64,000 bases of DNA from RUG334 sp045599645 (GTDB taxonomy: Bacteria > Muiribacteriota > Ozemobacteria > Ozemobacterales > Ozemobacteraceae). Every line of letters starts with the position of its first letter. Positions within the stretch are counted from its first letter, which is position 1. Made by a program: the position numbers and the translations under genes. Shown in pieces: positions 7,431 through 16,058 of the stretch. The stretch covers positions 1 through 64,000 of the forward strand of contig JAZRWI010000068.1 in NCBI GenBank assembly GCA_045599645.1. Direction: 5' to 3'. The notes below the pieces were generated by a model, which saw nothing but the letters and a program-made list of their open reading frames with translations, searched no databases and was not told the DNA's origin.

Positions 7431-9749
7431 ATGCAAAGTTGCTTGAATAATAAAAAAGGTATAATGGTTATTGTTTTATGCGCAGGCTTGTGCTTTGTGC
7501 TGATAATCTTTGTTTCATTAGTAGAAAGAATGCGAAATGAAGCAGCCATTACCAATAAAGTTTCAATAAATGAAAGACTGAACCAGTTAGCTTCTGCTGT
7601 CGGTCGTATTTCAATCAGAAAGCTTCAAAAAGATATTGAACTAAGAGACCAGAAACATGGTCAGAAAATCATTGATTTAATTACAGTAAAGCATGCAACA
7701 GGTGCTCAGCCCGCTGAAGATTTTACAGATATTATCGATGATATGAAGGTTATTAAGCAGCTTAAAGAAGAATTTAAGAAAAAATGGGGTAAGCAGGGTG
7801 AGTTATCTACTTTTAAAGTAGAATACCGAATGGACCTTGGAACGGATAAGGCCTTCGAAAGACCTATGAGTGGTTGTGATGATAACAATATTGAAAGAAA
7901 AGGCCATATTGATATGGACGTTACAGTCGGTATCGACTATGGCGTTAAGCGTAAATACACAATCAGAAAAGAATTTATCTTTGCAAGACTGCTTGCTCCG
8001 CCTTTCTATAGATTTACATTATTCTCACATAACGGAGCTAATATTGAAGATAACATAGCAAACTCCATCACTTATGATGATTCAGGTAAGGTCACTGAGG
8101 GAAATAAAAGACCTTTGATCTGCTTGAATAGAATTCAGACCAATGATAGCAAAAGTGAAGTCAATTTTCTTGGTGGTCCCGAAAATGTTGTTAAAAACAG
8201 AGGTTCTGATTCTTATATAAAGAACGGCTGGATTTACCTTGGTGGTAACGGTACATCAAAAGACATGCGTGGCGACAGTGGCAAGCTTATTTTGAATATT
8301 GTCCCGGGCATTGGTGATGACGATTATAAATCCAAGTTTGGTGAATATTTCCATTTCTATTATGATAAAGATTCTGCCGGCTGGTTATCTATTAATAGCT
8401 GGTCTGACTGGCTGAAGAATAATGTAGCTGGGAATAGTTCGGGCATAGTTTCGTTAGTATTTGTAAATTATGGTCTTTATCAAGGTTTGCTTGATATTCA
8501 GTGGGGTAAAAGTGTAATTGATGGCTATTTCCTATTTAAGAATAAAGTAGCAAGCTTATATAAAGACAAGACTGGCATGAGTGGCAATCTTGATTGCGGT
8601 AGTGCTATACACTTGTTTGGTACACCAAGTCACTGTACACCGACATTAGTGTTTGGTCAGGTTCAGAGACGTTATTTACGCTGCTTTGCATTGTATTATT
8701 CTGACTTAAAGAAAGTATTCCCTTTGCGTGTGGTAACTGACACTAATAAAACAGGTTCATTAACAAGCTTATGGGCACTTTATTCCGGCCAGATATCTGT
8801 ATGGTATTTACTTGCCAAGGGTGGTGCTGACCAAGGCGCTCTTGGTGACGCCGTTAGAACTGCATTCCTTAATAATTTCTTTGAAGGTAAGCAATCCCAG
8901 GCATTCAATATTTATTATAATGGTACAGATAACCTTTGTGGTATTGGTCCCAAAATCACAGATGAAGAACCTTATATGACTGGCTTACAGAATATAGCTG
9001 CACCTAAGAATCCCGAACTTAGCTGGAAGGATTCTGTAAAAGCACCAAAGTATTGTAAAGAAAAACCGGATGACCTTTGTGTTGAAGACTATAATTTCAC
9101 TGGTAATGATGAAGAAATTCATTATCAGGGTAACATTCAGGATATTATCATTGAATATGATGAATACCTTAAAGATAGAACTTCATACACTCTTGGTGAA
9201 GATGGCGGCAAGCTTAGTATGAAGGACGATTTCATACAGAAGCATTTCTTTACTGACGACAATAAGAAGGAATTTTTCCTGAATCAGATTATCAGGGTTA
9301 AGGGTGATCTTGATATTGATGAAAAGCTTGTTGTAGCAAAAGGTGGGATAATCATTTGCGATGGCGAAATTAATATTAGTCAGCCTATTTTGAATAAATA
9401 TATTGAAGGTGCATCACCAGACGACCCGGACAGCTTTGGCTTTTTAACATTAATTGCTAAGAAGGGTATTAATATCAAGTCTACAGCAGGAACTAATGCT
9501 TCTCCGCTTCCTGTTATTCATGGCTTCTTTATTGCTGGTTGCGGTCCTGGAACTGATTCAAGAGTAAGATGCGATAAGCCAATGCATATTATAGGTGGAG
9601 TTGCAGCAGATAGAATCGATAATCTTGTAAAAGACGGAGCCATCATTGAATGGGGTAATAAACCTGGCGAATCCACTATGTTAGAGCTTAAGGATTATTA
9701 CGGACTTACACTTGGGCCAAGAGATATAGAAATTTACACAGGCGAATAA
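7431..9749 (+). CDS. Large PilX-like minor pilin/pseudopilin assembly protein
   Basis: The 772-residue product opens with a short charged leader and one hydrophobic helix (KKGIMVIVLCAGLCFVLIIF), then a helical stretch and a long beta-rich exported part. This plan fits PilX/GspK-like minor pilins, and the position ahead of two pseudopilin genes supports it. The helix lacks the usual glutamate at +5, so the type III signal is not certain. The C-terminal third (about 620-740) contains a right-handed repeat-like stretch (LDIDEKLVVAKGGIIICDGEI) resembling bactofilin/polymer-forming or pectin-lyase folds. Exact role unknown. Confidence 0.65.
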   Translation: MQSCLNNKKGIMVIVLCAGLCFVLIIFVSLVERMRNEAAITNKVSINERLNQLASAVGRISIRKLQKDIELRDQKHGQKIIDLITVKHATGAQPAEDFTDIIDDMKVIKQLKEEFKKKWGKQGELSTFKVEYRMDLGTDKAFERPMSGCDDNNIERKGHIDMDVTVGIDYGVKRKYTIRKEFIFARLLAPPFYRFTLFSHNGANIEDNIANSITYDDSGKVTEGNKRPLICLNRIQTNDSKSEVNFLGGPENVVKNRGSDSYIKNGWIYLGGNGTSKDMRGDSGKLILNIVPGIGDDDYKSKFGEYFHFYYDKDSAGWLSINSWSDWLKNNVAGNSSGIVSLVFVNYGLYQGLLDIQWGKSVIDGYFLFKNKVASLYKDKTGMSGNLDCGSAIHLFGTPSHCTPTLVFGQVQRRYLRCFALYYSDLKKVFPLRVVTDTNKTGSLTSLWALYSGQISVWYLLAKGGADQGALGDAVRTAFLNNFFEGKQSQAFNIYYNGTDNLCGIGPKITDEEPYMTGLQNIAAPKNPELSWKDSVKAPKYCKEKPDDLCVEDYNFTGNDEEIHYQGNIQDIIIEYDEYLKDRTSYTLGEDGGKLSMKDDFIQKHFFTDDNKKEFFLNQIIRVKGDLDIDEKLVVAKGGIIICDGEINISQPILNKYIEGASPDDPDSFGFLTLIAKKGINIKSTAGTNASPLPVIHGFFIAGCGPGTDSRVRCDKPMHIIGGVAADRIDNLVKDGAIIEWGNKPGESTMLELKDYYGLTLGPRDIEIYTGE

Positions 9750-9779
9750 AAACTTTTTCCAGATTTAACGGTATATATT

Positions 9780-10343
9780 ATGAACAAGCAAGAAAAAACA
9801 GATGGTGAAATAGTTAAGCTGATCTTGGCTGGCGATGTCCAGATGTTTGCCGTGCTTGTAGCTCGCTATGAAAAGCTTGTGTTCAGCTTTTTGCTTAGTA
9901 AATATCAGGATGTTTATGAAATAGAAGACGTCGTTCAAGATACCTTCTTAAAAGCATACAGACATTTACCTAGTTATGATTGCGAACGTAAGTTTTCTAC
10001 TTGGTTATTAACAATAGCTAGAAATTTATTGTTTGATAACCGAAAGAAGAATAGTAGGAGCGTTGCTTCAACTGATCTGGTTACAGATGTATTATTGGCT
10101 GAAGAGCCAGAAGATTCAACCCAGCCAGATGAAGTAGCAATCAGAAAGGAAAGATTTCAGCGTCTTGCGATAATGATTAAAAGCTTGGATGAAGATCTTA
10201 GAACACCATTTATTCTCCGAGTTGTTAATGAATTATCATACCAGGAAATAGCTGACATGCTTTCAGTTCCGTTACAGACAGTGAAAAATCGAATCTTTAA
10301 AGCCAGAACTTATCTTAGAGAAAAAAGGGAACAAGAAGAATGA
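9780..10343 (+). CDS. ECF RNA polymerase sigma factor
   Basis: A 187-residue group IV sigma factor. Region 2 is about residues 20-95 (YEIEDVVQDTFLKAYRHL) and region 4 about 125-180, with helix-turn-helix LSYQEIADMLSVPLQTVKNR. It directs polymerase to a small regulon, held inactive by the next gene, an anti-sigma factor whose start overlaps its stop (ATGA). Placement inside a pseudopilin operon suggests control of pilus or secretion genes. No ECF-type promoter is evident just upstream. Confidence 0.92.
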   Translation: MNKQEKTDGEIVKLILAGDVQMFAVLVARYEKLVFSFLLSKYQDVYEIEDVVQDTFLKAYRHLPSYDCERKFSTWLLTIARNLLFDNRKKNSRSVASTDLVTDVLLAEEPEDSTQPDEVAIRKERFQRLAIMIKSLDEDLRTPFILRVVNELSYQEIADMLSVPLQTVKNRIFKARTYLREKREQEE

Positions 10344-11299
10344 AATGCCCTGATGTAGAACAACTTATGCTCTTCGTTGATGGCGAACTTACTGCTAGCG
10401 AAGCTGCTGCGGTAAAGAACCATATTGCAACCTGCAAGAGCTGTCAGCATGAAGTTAAAGAATTTCAGGCTGACCTCGAAACAGAAGCTTTGCTTAGAAA
10501 CAAAGTAAATAACAGCTTTGCTAAACACCAGATTAGCAATAAGATTATGAATGCAGTCAAATCTGAGCCGAAGCATAATAAAAAAGCTTCTACATCTACT
10601 GTCTGGACTAACTGGCTTGTCAGACTTCTGGTTCCTGCTTTCGCTATGGCTGTTGTTCTCTTCATGCTTTTCAGTGGAACCACAACTCCTGAAAATCCTA
10701 CAATATATCAGGGTAAGGTTTTCAAGGTTTCTGTATTCACAAATAAGGCAGAATCTTTTGTAGATAATAATCATGTTGAAGCCAACAAAGCTTTTAATCT
10801 GGAGCCAATGGCAATTAAGAAGCTTGATGGTGAATTCCTTGTTAATGTTGTTTCTAATAGCAAAACTTATTCATTGATCGTAGATGGTAAAACTGAAATT
10901 AAGTTTGATGAAGATTCAATGGATTTAGTATTTGATAGCTGTTCTGCAAATATAACATTAGTAAACGGTAATCCTGTTAATGCTATGGTTAATGGCAAAA
11001 AAATGAACATTACTAAGGATAAAGCAGTAATGTTAAAACCAGAAGAAGTTAAGCAGGTTGAAGAAAAGTCTATAACTGTAGAAACAAAAGCTAAGACTAA
11101 GCCTGTAGAAGAAAAGCAGAAAGTTGAAGAACCTGTTGCTAGTGCTTCTGAAGAAATTCCAACAGAAAATGAAATTTGTGAAGAAGAAACTTTGACTACT
11201 AGCGCAACTGGTGATATTACTATATTAGACATCTCCGGTGAAGGGGATGCGGAAGAAGGACATTCTCCATTTGAAGATTCTCAACTTGGTGGCTTGTGA
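10340..11299 (+). CDS. Membrane ZAS-type anti-sigma factor
   Basis: Predicted partner of the sigma factor at 9780. The N-terminus carries the zinc anti-sigma motif H-x3-C-x2-C (HIATCKSC, about residues 29-36) after CPDVEQLMLFVDGEL. One membrane helix follows (about 92-112, LLVPAFAMAVVLFMLF). The exported part is FecR-like, beta-rich (about 120-230), then a Glu/Lys-rich tail. This topology fits a sensor that releases the sigma factor on an envelope signal. Coupled to the sigma gene by a 4 bp overlap. Confidence 0.88.
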   Translation: MKCPDVEQLMLFVDGELTASEAAAVKNHIATCKSCQHEVKEFQADLETEALLRNKVNNSFAKHQISNKIMNAVKSEPKHNKKASTSTVWTNWLVRLLVPAFAMAVVLFMLFSGTTTPENPTIYQGKVFKVSVFTNKAESFVDNNHVEANKAFNLEPMAIKKLDGEFLVNVVSNSKTYSLIVDGKTEIKFDEDSMDLVFDSCSANITLVNGNPVNAMVNGKKMNITKDKAVMLKPEEVKQVEEKSITVETKAKTKPVEEKQKVEEPVASASEEIPTENEICEEETLTTSATGDITILDISGEGDAEEGHSPFEDSQLGGL

Positions 11300-11310
11300 G
11301 GCATTACTGA

Positions 11311-11793
11311 ATGAAAAATAGATTGGGCTTCACAATGATAGAAATATTGGTAGCCTTGGTTATATTATCCTTTGGCTTTCTACCAATCTACAATCTTTTC
11401 AGACAGGGTAGCGCTACAACTGTTAACAATATTCAGGAAAACATTGCCACTAACTATGCTTCTGATTTAATAAATTTCTGTAAGGATTTAAAATACTATC
11501 AGATTAATTCCGCAAGCAGCGAAAAGAAATTTGAGTTGAGAAATGACGAAGAAATTAAAGATTTCTTCTTAAGTAAATTGAATTTGAATGCACCTCCTAG
11601 CGTGGAAGCACCTTTTAACAGGTCTATAATAATTGAAAAATTCGATACTAGAGGTATTGTCGAATTCATAAAAGATATTATAGCTAACAGAAAAAAGGTT
11701 CCTTCATATATGGTTACTGTAAAAGTCACTTTTCCAAAGATGTCTGGTAAGGGTGAAGATGATGTAACCATCTATTCTATTATTATGGATTAA
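11311..11793 (+). CDS. Prepilin-like protein (GspI/PilV type)
   Basis: A 160-residue protein with a class III prepilin signal: cleavage after Gly in RLGFTMIEILVALVIL, with Glu at +5 of the mature protein. It should be cut and N-methylated by a prepilin peptidase and assembled in a type IV pilus or type II secretion pseudopilus. The short globular domain and motif VALVILSFGFLPIYNLF resemble GspI/PilV minor pilins. It follows the anti-sigma gene by 11 bp. Confidence 0.85.
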   Translation: MKNRLGFTMIEILVALVILSFGFLPIYNLFRQGSATTVNNIQENIATNYASDLINFCKDLKYYQINSASSEKKFELRNDEEIKDFFLSKLNLNAPPSVEAPFNRSIIIEKFDTRGIVEFIKDIIANRKKVPSYMVTVKVTFPKMSGKGEDDVTIYSIIMD

Positions 11794-11795
11794 GT

Positions 11796-12362
11796 ATGAA
11801 ACGCAAGGCATTTACATTAGTAGAAATAATGATTGCTGTTGGACTATGCACTCTCGTTCTTGGCGTAGTTTATAAGGTTTTTTCTGGAACCTTTACCCAA
11901 TTCTTTAAGACTTCTAATAAAATGACAAATTTGCGATCGGCCAGTATTATTCTGGAAAGATTAAAGAGTGATGTAAGATGTGCTGTTGTTCCTGTTAATG
12001 AAGATGAAGAACCAGTTATTGAAGATGGAACATTCTCTTTCTACACAACTAGTGAAGCTGGTAAAAGAAAGAAAGTTGTTTATAAATATTCTGGAACTGA
12101 ATTAACAAGAGAAATTGACGGCAGCACAAGAAACGTTAATAAGGCATTAGTAAGAAACTTTACGATTGTGCCTTCAGAAAATACACTTGGTAATAAATAT
12201 ATTACAATTACTATTGTTGTTGATAATGAACAGAAATATGAAAAGAGAAGCACTAGTTCTAAGGCTAATGAAATTCAATTACAAGCTGTTCTTTATCCAA
12301 GATTCTACAAAGAATCTATGACAAGTGAAGAAAAATATTGGTATAAAACTCACGAAAGCTAA
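11796..12362 (+). CDS. Prepilin-like protein (GspJ/PilW type)
   Basis: A 188-residue protein with class III signal RKAFTLVEIMIAVGL; Ala replaces the usual Gly at -1, which prepilin peptidases tolerate less well. After the helix, the stretch ASIILERLKSDVRCAV is typical of GspJ-like minor pseudopilins. It begins 2 bp after the preceding pseudopilin, so the pair is cotranscribed and probably forms part of the pseudopilus tip. Confidence 0.85.
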   Translation: MKRKAFTLVEIMIAVGLCTLVLGVVYKVFSGTFTQFFKTSNKMTNLRSASIILERLKSDVRCAVVPVNEDEEPVIEDGTFSFYTTSEAGKRKKVVYKYSGTELTREIDGSTRNVNKALVRNFTIVPSENTLGNKYITITIVVDNEQKYEKRSTSSKANEIQLQAVLYPRFYKESMTSEEKYWYKTHES

Positions 12363-12377
12363 AAAAGGAGAAATATT

Positions 12378-12812
12378 ATGAAAAAGTTTCTATTGGCTCT
12401 CATGGCAATACTAGTTTTTGCTGGTTCTGCATCAGCAATGACAACCCATACTTTTGTAGATGGTGATACTTTATGGGCATTGGCTGTTAAATACTATGGA
12501 GATGGTAGTCTTTATACTATCCTTTCTGAAGTTAATAATATTTCAAATCCAAGAACAATTCACACAGGCACTATAATCAAGATTCCTGATAAAACTGATT
12601 TGGAACAGATTCGAGATACTACAAACGAATCACAGCGCCAAAACATGGTTGACCAGATTAGCGGAAGTAATAACAAACCAGAAACAAATAATAATAAAGA
12701 AGAACCTTACATACAGCCTAAAGATGAAGATGTAAGCTTTGAAAATAGACTTGAAAAAGAAATAGATAAGAGCAGTTTTAAGTCAACTGAACTTACCCCA
12801 ACAGAAGATTGA
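12378..12812 (+). CDS. Exported LysM peptidoglycan-binding protein
   Basis: 144 residues with a signal peptide ending near GSASA (about residue 20), a single LysM domain (about 22-72, HTFVDGDTLWALAVKYYGDG to IIKIP) and a polar, Asn/Glu-rich tail without known domain. LysM binds the glycan backbone of peptidoglycan, so the protein may anchor the pseudopilus products to the wall. AAAGGAG ribosome site; last gene of the operon, followed at once by a terminator. Confidence 0.88.
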   Translation: MKKFLLALMAILVFAGSASAMTTHTFVDGDTLWALAVKYYGDGSLYTILSEVNNISNPRTIHTGTIIKIPDKTDLEQIRDTTNESQRQNMVDQISGSNNKPETNNNKEEPYIQPKDEDVSFENRLEKEIDKSSFKSTELTPTED

Positions 12813-12815
12813 TAT

Positions 12816-12876
12816 AAAAAAGCGCAGCCAGTTAATTATCCATTAAGGAAGTTAATCTAGACTGCGCTTTTTCTTT
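12816..12876. terminator. Terminator of the pseudopilin operon, probably bidirectional
   Basis: AAAAAGCGCAG (12816-12826) pairs with CTGCGCTTTTT (12862-12872) and is followed by T-rich sequence. On the reverse strand the same stem is followed by five T, so it can also end the small reverse gene at 12884-12934. Confidence 0.75.
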
Positions 12877-12883
12877 GTTTACT

Positions 12884-12934
12884 TTATTCCATTACTGGAA
12901 TGAAGTAATTTCTATAGTTCTTTTCTGATGTCAT
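12884..12934 (-). CDS. Candidate 16-residue peptide gene
   Basis: On the reverse strand an AGGAG ribosome site stands before ATG and a 16-codon frame, MTSEKNYRNYFIPVME, which stops just before the terminator hairpin at 12816-12876. It is the only coding sign in the 302 bp gap 12813-13114. No strong promoter is visible upstream. The 10-mer TGATGTCATT occurs twice, at 12926-12935 over the start codon and at 12948-12957, 22 bp apart. It could be a small protein, a leader peptide or chance. Confidence 0.4.
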   Translation of the reverse strand: MTSEKNYRNYFIPVME

Positions 12935-13062
12935 TTTAATACTCCTATGATGTCATTACCGAGAACCAAAAATTTTATTGCAAATTGCATGCCACTAAAA
13001 AACGATAAAAATAGAGAATTTTAGATTAAAAAATAAACAATCTGTATAAAGTTTAAACAATC

Positions 13063-13091
13063 TTGACGATTTCGTTACAACAGTGTATATT
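13063..13091 (+). promoter_or_regulatory. Sigma70 promoter of the HD-GYP gene
   Basis: TTGACG, 17 bp spacer and TATATT preceded by TG. The expected start is near 13098, giving a leader of under 20 bases before the ATG at 13115, where only a weak purine-rich ribosome site is seen. Confidence 0.7.
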
Positions 13092-13114
13092 ACAAGCACT
13101 GAAAGTAGAAAATT

Positions 13115-14362
13115 ATGAATTCTTGTATATTAGGCGATGTTAATATCTTTACTGGTTATAGCTATATAGGCACTTGTAAAGAGTTTATCTGGAAACTTGG
13201 TGATAAAATTGCTGGCAAACAAATGCCATCACATTTTTATTTTAAGGGATTAAAGCTTGAATATGATGTTGAAGCTTTAATGATTCGTAAAGACCTTTAT
13301 TTGCGTACAAAAGATAATAAAGAATACATCGTTAAAGAATTTCAGATTGTAGACATTAACGATTCTGAAAACATATCTGGCATAGCCATGGATATGGATC
13401 TTCTATTTGAAAAGTTCCCCGAAATGAAAAGCATTACCTCCGGGGAAAAAGTAATTGTTAACAAGAAAACGCAAGTTGTAGCATTCAAGGCTGTTACCGA
13501 CGTAATTCATAATGTTAAAAATGGTCATAGTATTGATACTGCTTCAACAAATGAAGTTTCCAAGACATTGGTAGAAGATGTTCTTTCAGCTCCAGATGCT
13601 ATCATGAATCTGATGGACATCAAATCCTTCGACGACTATACATTTACTCATAATATTAACGTTTCTACTATCAGTCTTTTTATTGGTGAAGCTTTGGGCC
13701 TTGATAAAGCTGATTTGGAAGACCTTGGTATGGGTTGTATGCTTCATGACGTTGGTAAAATAAATATTCCTCTTGAAATTCTTAACAAGAACGGTAAGCT
13801 TACTGACGAAGAATTTGCACAGATGAAGTCCCATCCGATGAAGGGCTATGAAATATTACAGCGCTCAAAAGGTATTTCAGAAAGAGCAAAAAGAATTGCC
13901 TTGGAACATCACGAAAAGTTTGACGGTTCCGGTTATCCAAATAGAATTAGTAAAGAAACAATTAGTTTATTTGGTAGAATTTGCGCCGTTGCTGACGTAT
14001 ATGATGCCTTAACTACAGATAGACCATATCGTGTTGCCATGCAGCCATATGATGCTATGAAAATTCTTGTAGCAGGTATGGATAAACATTTTGATCCACA
14101 TATTCTTAATACTTTTATTAGAAAATTCTCAATATATCCTGCAGGTAGCCTTGTAAAAATGAACAACGGCTCAATAGCACTTGTATTGAGAAATAACCCA
14201 CAGGCAGTAATAAGACCTGTAATTAAGATTATTACTAATGAAAAAGGTAGACATGTTTCTGAACGTATTGAAATAGACCTTTTACAGGACAAAACCTTGT
14301 TCATTACTGGTCCGGCAGATCGTTCAGCACTAAATGTAACTTCAAAAAATGCAAACCTTTAA
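13115..14362 (+). CDS. HD-GYP domain signalling protein (c-di-GMP phosphodiesterase-like)
   Basis: 415 residues. An N-terminal beta-rich region (about 1-130) of unknown type is followed by an HD-GYP domain (about 180-370) with HDVGKINIP, HHEKFDGSGYP and DVYDALTTDRPYR, all residues expected for metal binding and cyclic-di-GMP hydrolysis. No membrane segment or receiver domain is seen, so it acts in the cytoplasm and the N-terminal region may sense a signal. Its 3' end overlaps the next gene by 14 bp. Confidence 0.88.
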   Translation: MNSCILGDVNIFTGYSYIGTCKEFIWKLGDKIAGKQMPSHFYFKGLKLEYDVEALMIRKDLYLRTKDNKEYIVKEFQIVDINDSENISGIAMDMDLLFEKFPEMKSITSGEKVIVNKKTQVVAFKAVTDVIHNVKNGHSIDTASTNEVSKTLVEDVLSAPDAIMNLMDIKSFDDYTFTHNINVSTISLFIGEALGLDKADLEDLGMGCMLHDVGKINIPLEILNKNGKLTDEEFAQMKSHPMKGYEILQRSKGISERAKRIALEHHEKFDGSGYPNRISKETISLFGRICAVADVYDALTTDRPYRVAMQPYDAMKILVAGMDKHFDPHILNTFIRKFSIYPAGSLVKMNNGSIALVLRNNPQAVIRPVIKIITNEKGRHVSERIEIDLLQDKTLFITGPADRSALNVTSKNANL

Positions 14363-14897
14363 GCGTTTACATGTTCTGATAATATTATTCTTTTTCTTAT
14401 TTTCAAATTTAATGATGTGCTATGGGCAGAAAAGTCTGCTAGAATCCGAATCACTATTTGGGCTTGAAGAACCTGAAGAGTATAAAGAAAGCACAAAGAC
14501 ACCAGGTTTCCTTGATGGCGAAAAAGTAGAACCAACCTTTATTCTACCTCGACCGATTGGTGGTTTTGGTAATCTTCATGTTATTATTGAAACAATAGAT
14601 GCAATAAATGAAAAGGTAATCTCTCAAAAAGCGGATCGTGCAGAGTTATGGCTCGGTCATAACATGATTTCGAGACTCGATGTAAATGACGTTAAGGTCT
14701 TAGAAAGTGGTAAAGGCCGATATTTTGATTTCCCGATAACTAGCTTGAGAACCGGTTACTATTTTATTTCCATTAGATTATATTCAAACGGGTTCTTATG
14801 GAAAAATAAAAAATTTCATGAAGAAATATTTCAAGTTGGTGTTCACGAAGGCCAGACTACAACTTTAAGAAGAAAAATACCATTTTTGCATTGGTAA
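14349..14897 (+). CDS. Exported protein, function unknown
   Basis: 182 residues with a signal peptide (LIILFFFLFSNLMMCYG) and a beta-rich mature part ending in HW. No family is recognised. The start lies inside the end of the HD-GYP gene, so it depends on that gene for transcription. A Cys near residue 23 (MMCYG) is not in a good lipobox, so lipid attachment is unlikely. Confidence 0.65.
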   Translation: MQTFKRLHVLIILFFFLFSNLMMCYGQKSLLESESLFGLEEPEEYKESTKTPGFLDGEKVEPTFILPRPIGGFGNLHVIIETIDAINEKVISQKADRAELWLGHNMISRLDVNDVKVLESGKGRYFDFPITSLRTGYYFISIRLYSNGFLWKNKKFHEEIFQVGVHEGQTTTLRRKIPFLHW

Positions 14898-14901
14898 ATT
14901 T

Positions 14902-14929
14902 GGAACCTTTTTTTATTTTATAGGTCTAA
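14902..14929 (+). promoter_or_regulatory. ECF-sigma type promoter of the sigma/anti-sigma/HtrA operon
   Basis: GGAACC (14902-14907), a 16-base spacer and GTCTAA (14924-14929). This is the layout of ECF promoters (-35 with the AAC core, -10 with GTC/TCTAA), and no sigma70 motif is near. It suggests the downstream sigma factor activates its own operon. The start codon lies only 8 bases after the -10, so the message would be leaderless or nearly so. Confidence 0.65.
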
Positions 14930-14936
14930 TGTTTAT

Positions 14937-15509
14937 ATGATAGATGAAAATACAAATATTGTATTTGATGCAATAAGAAATGGTGATAAAAATCCTTTTG
15001 ACAAACTTGTTTCTCAATATGAAAAAGTTGTCTATAGGATATGTCACAGATTCTTTAATAATGAGAACGACGCCTTAGATGCATCACAAGAAATATTTAT
15101 CAAAATCTATCGTAATATTGACAAATTTGAAGGTAAATCCTCATTGAAAACTTGGATATATAGAATAGCTTCTAACACTTGTATAACCTTATCCGAAAAA
15201 AATAAAAGGGAAAAAGAAGGACTGCTGCAAAATATAGTAAATTGGTGGCAATCTTTTTCTCAACCAACACCAGAGGAAATTACTGTTTCAAATGTAGAAC
15301 GAGGTATTACTCAAAATGTCGTTCGTGAAAATATTACTAAGATTCCAGAAGTCTATAGAATCCCTGTCATATTAAAAGACATTGAAGGTCTTCCAATGGA
15401 AAAAATCAGTGAAATACTAGAGATTCCCGTTGGAACGGTAAAATCTCGTTTAAATCGTGGAAGAAGAATATTACATGATAAACTTGAGCCGTTGATGAAG
15501 GAGTTATAA
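14937..15509 (+). CDS. ECF RNA polymerase sigma factor (RpoE-like stress type)
   Basis: 190 residues. Region 2 is about 15-85 (YEKVVYRICHRFF, DASQEIFIKIYRNIDKFEG) and region 4 about 130-185 (MEKISEILEIPVGTVKSRLNRGR). The gene is followed with no gap by a ZAS anti-sigma factor and then by an HtrA protease, the arrangement of envelope-stress modules such as rpoE-rseA-mucD. The ATG at 14937 has no ribosome site and sits next to the predicted transcription start. Confidence 0.92.
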   Translation: MIDENTNIVFDAIRNGDKNPFDKLVSQYEKVVYRICHRFFNNENDALDASQEIFIKIYRNIDKFEGKSSLKTWIYRIASNTCITLSEKNKREKEGLLQNIVNWWQSFSQPTPEEITVSNVERGITQNVVRENITKIPEVYRIPVILKDIEGLPMEKISEILEIPVGTVKSRLNRGRRILHDKLEPLMKEL

Positions 15510-16058
15510 ATGAAAAGATGTAAACTATATCTTGATTCATTGCAAAACGATGATAAAAACTCAATTACTGAAGCAGAAATACACGCAAGTCATTGTAGTG
15601 ATTGTTCATTCGATAAAAAAATCAACGACAAAATGATAATGGTCATGAATAATCTTGCTGAACCGGAGTATCCTGAAAATCTTCATGACTTGCTAATGAA
15701 TGCTTCATTAGATAACAAATCAGTTTCATACGATGAACAGAATCTTTTAGAAAAAATCTCGATATTATTGCTCAAACCATTAGAAATTGCAGCGCCAATA
15801 GCCTGTGTAATAATGCTTATATGTATGATTCAAATTAATACAGGTGAGAATAGTGGAGACTTAGAGGGTAAGACGCAACAAAGAGTATCTTTTAAGGTCG
15901 AAAAGGTTAATAACTCTAACAATACAGATGCTCTAGAAAAAGTTTCTCCAGAAGAAGTAAAGGAATTTCTGGCTAAGCTGGATGAATTTAATAAATCACA
16001 TCCCGAAAACAAAATATTGAACAATAATCTTGATATTAGACTGGTAAACGATAGATGA
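15510..16058 (+). CDS. Membrane ZAS-type anti-sigma factor
   Basis: 182 residues. The N-terminal domain has the zinc motif H-x3-C-x2-C in HASHCSDC (about residues 26-33). One membrane helix (about 91-110, LEIAAPIACVIMLICMI) and a short exported tail follow. It should bind the sigma factor encoded immediately upstream and free it when the envelope is damaged. The start codon directly follows the sigma stop, and its own stop overlaps the HtrA start. Confidence 0.85.
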   Translation: MKRCKLYLDSLQNDDKNSITEAEIHASHCSDCSFDKKINDKMIMVMNNLAEPEYPENLHDLLMNASLDNKSVSYDEQNLLEKISILLLKPLEIAAPIACVIMLICMIQINTGENSGDLEGKTQQRVSFKVEKVNNSNNTDALEKVSPEEVKEFLAKLDEFNKSHPENKILNNNLDIRLVNDR

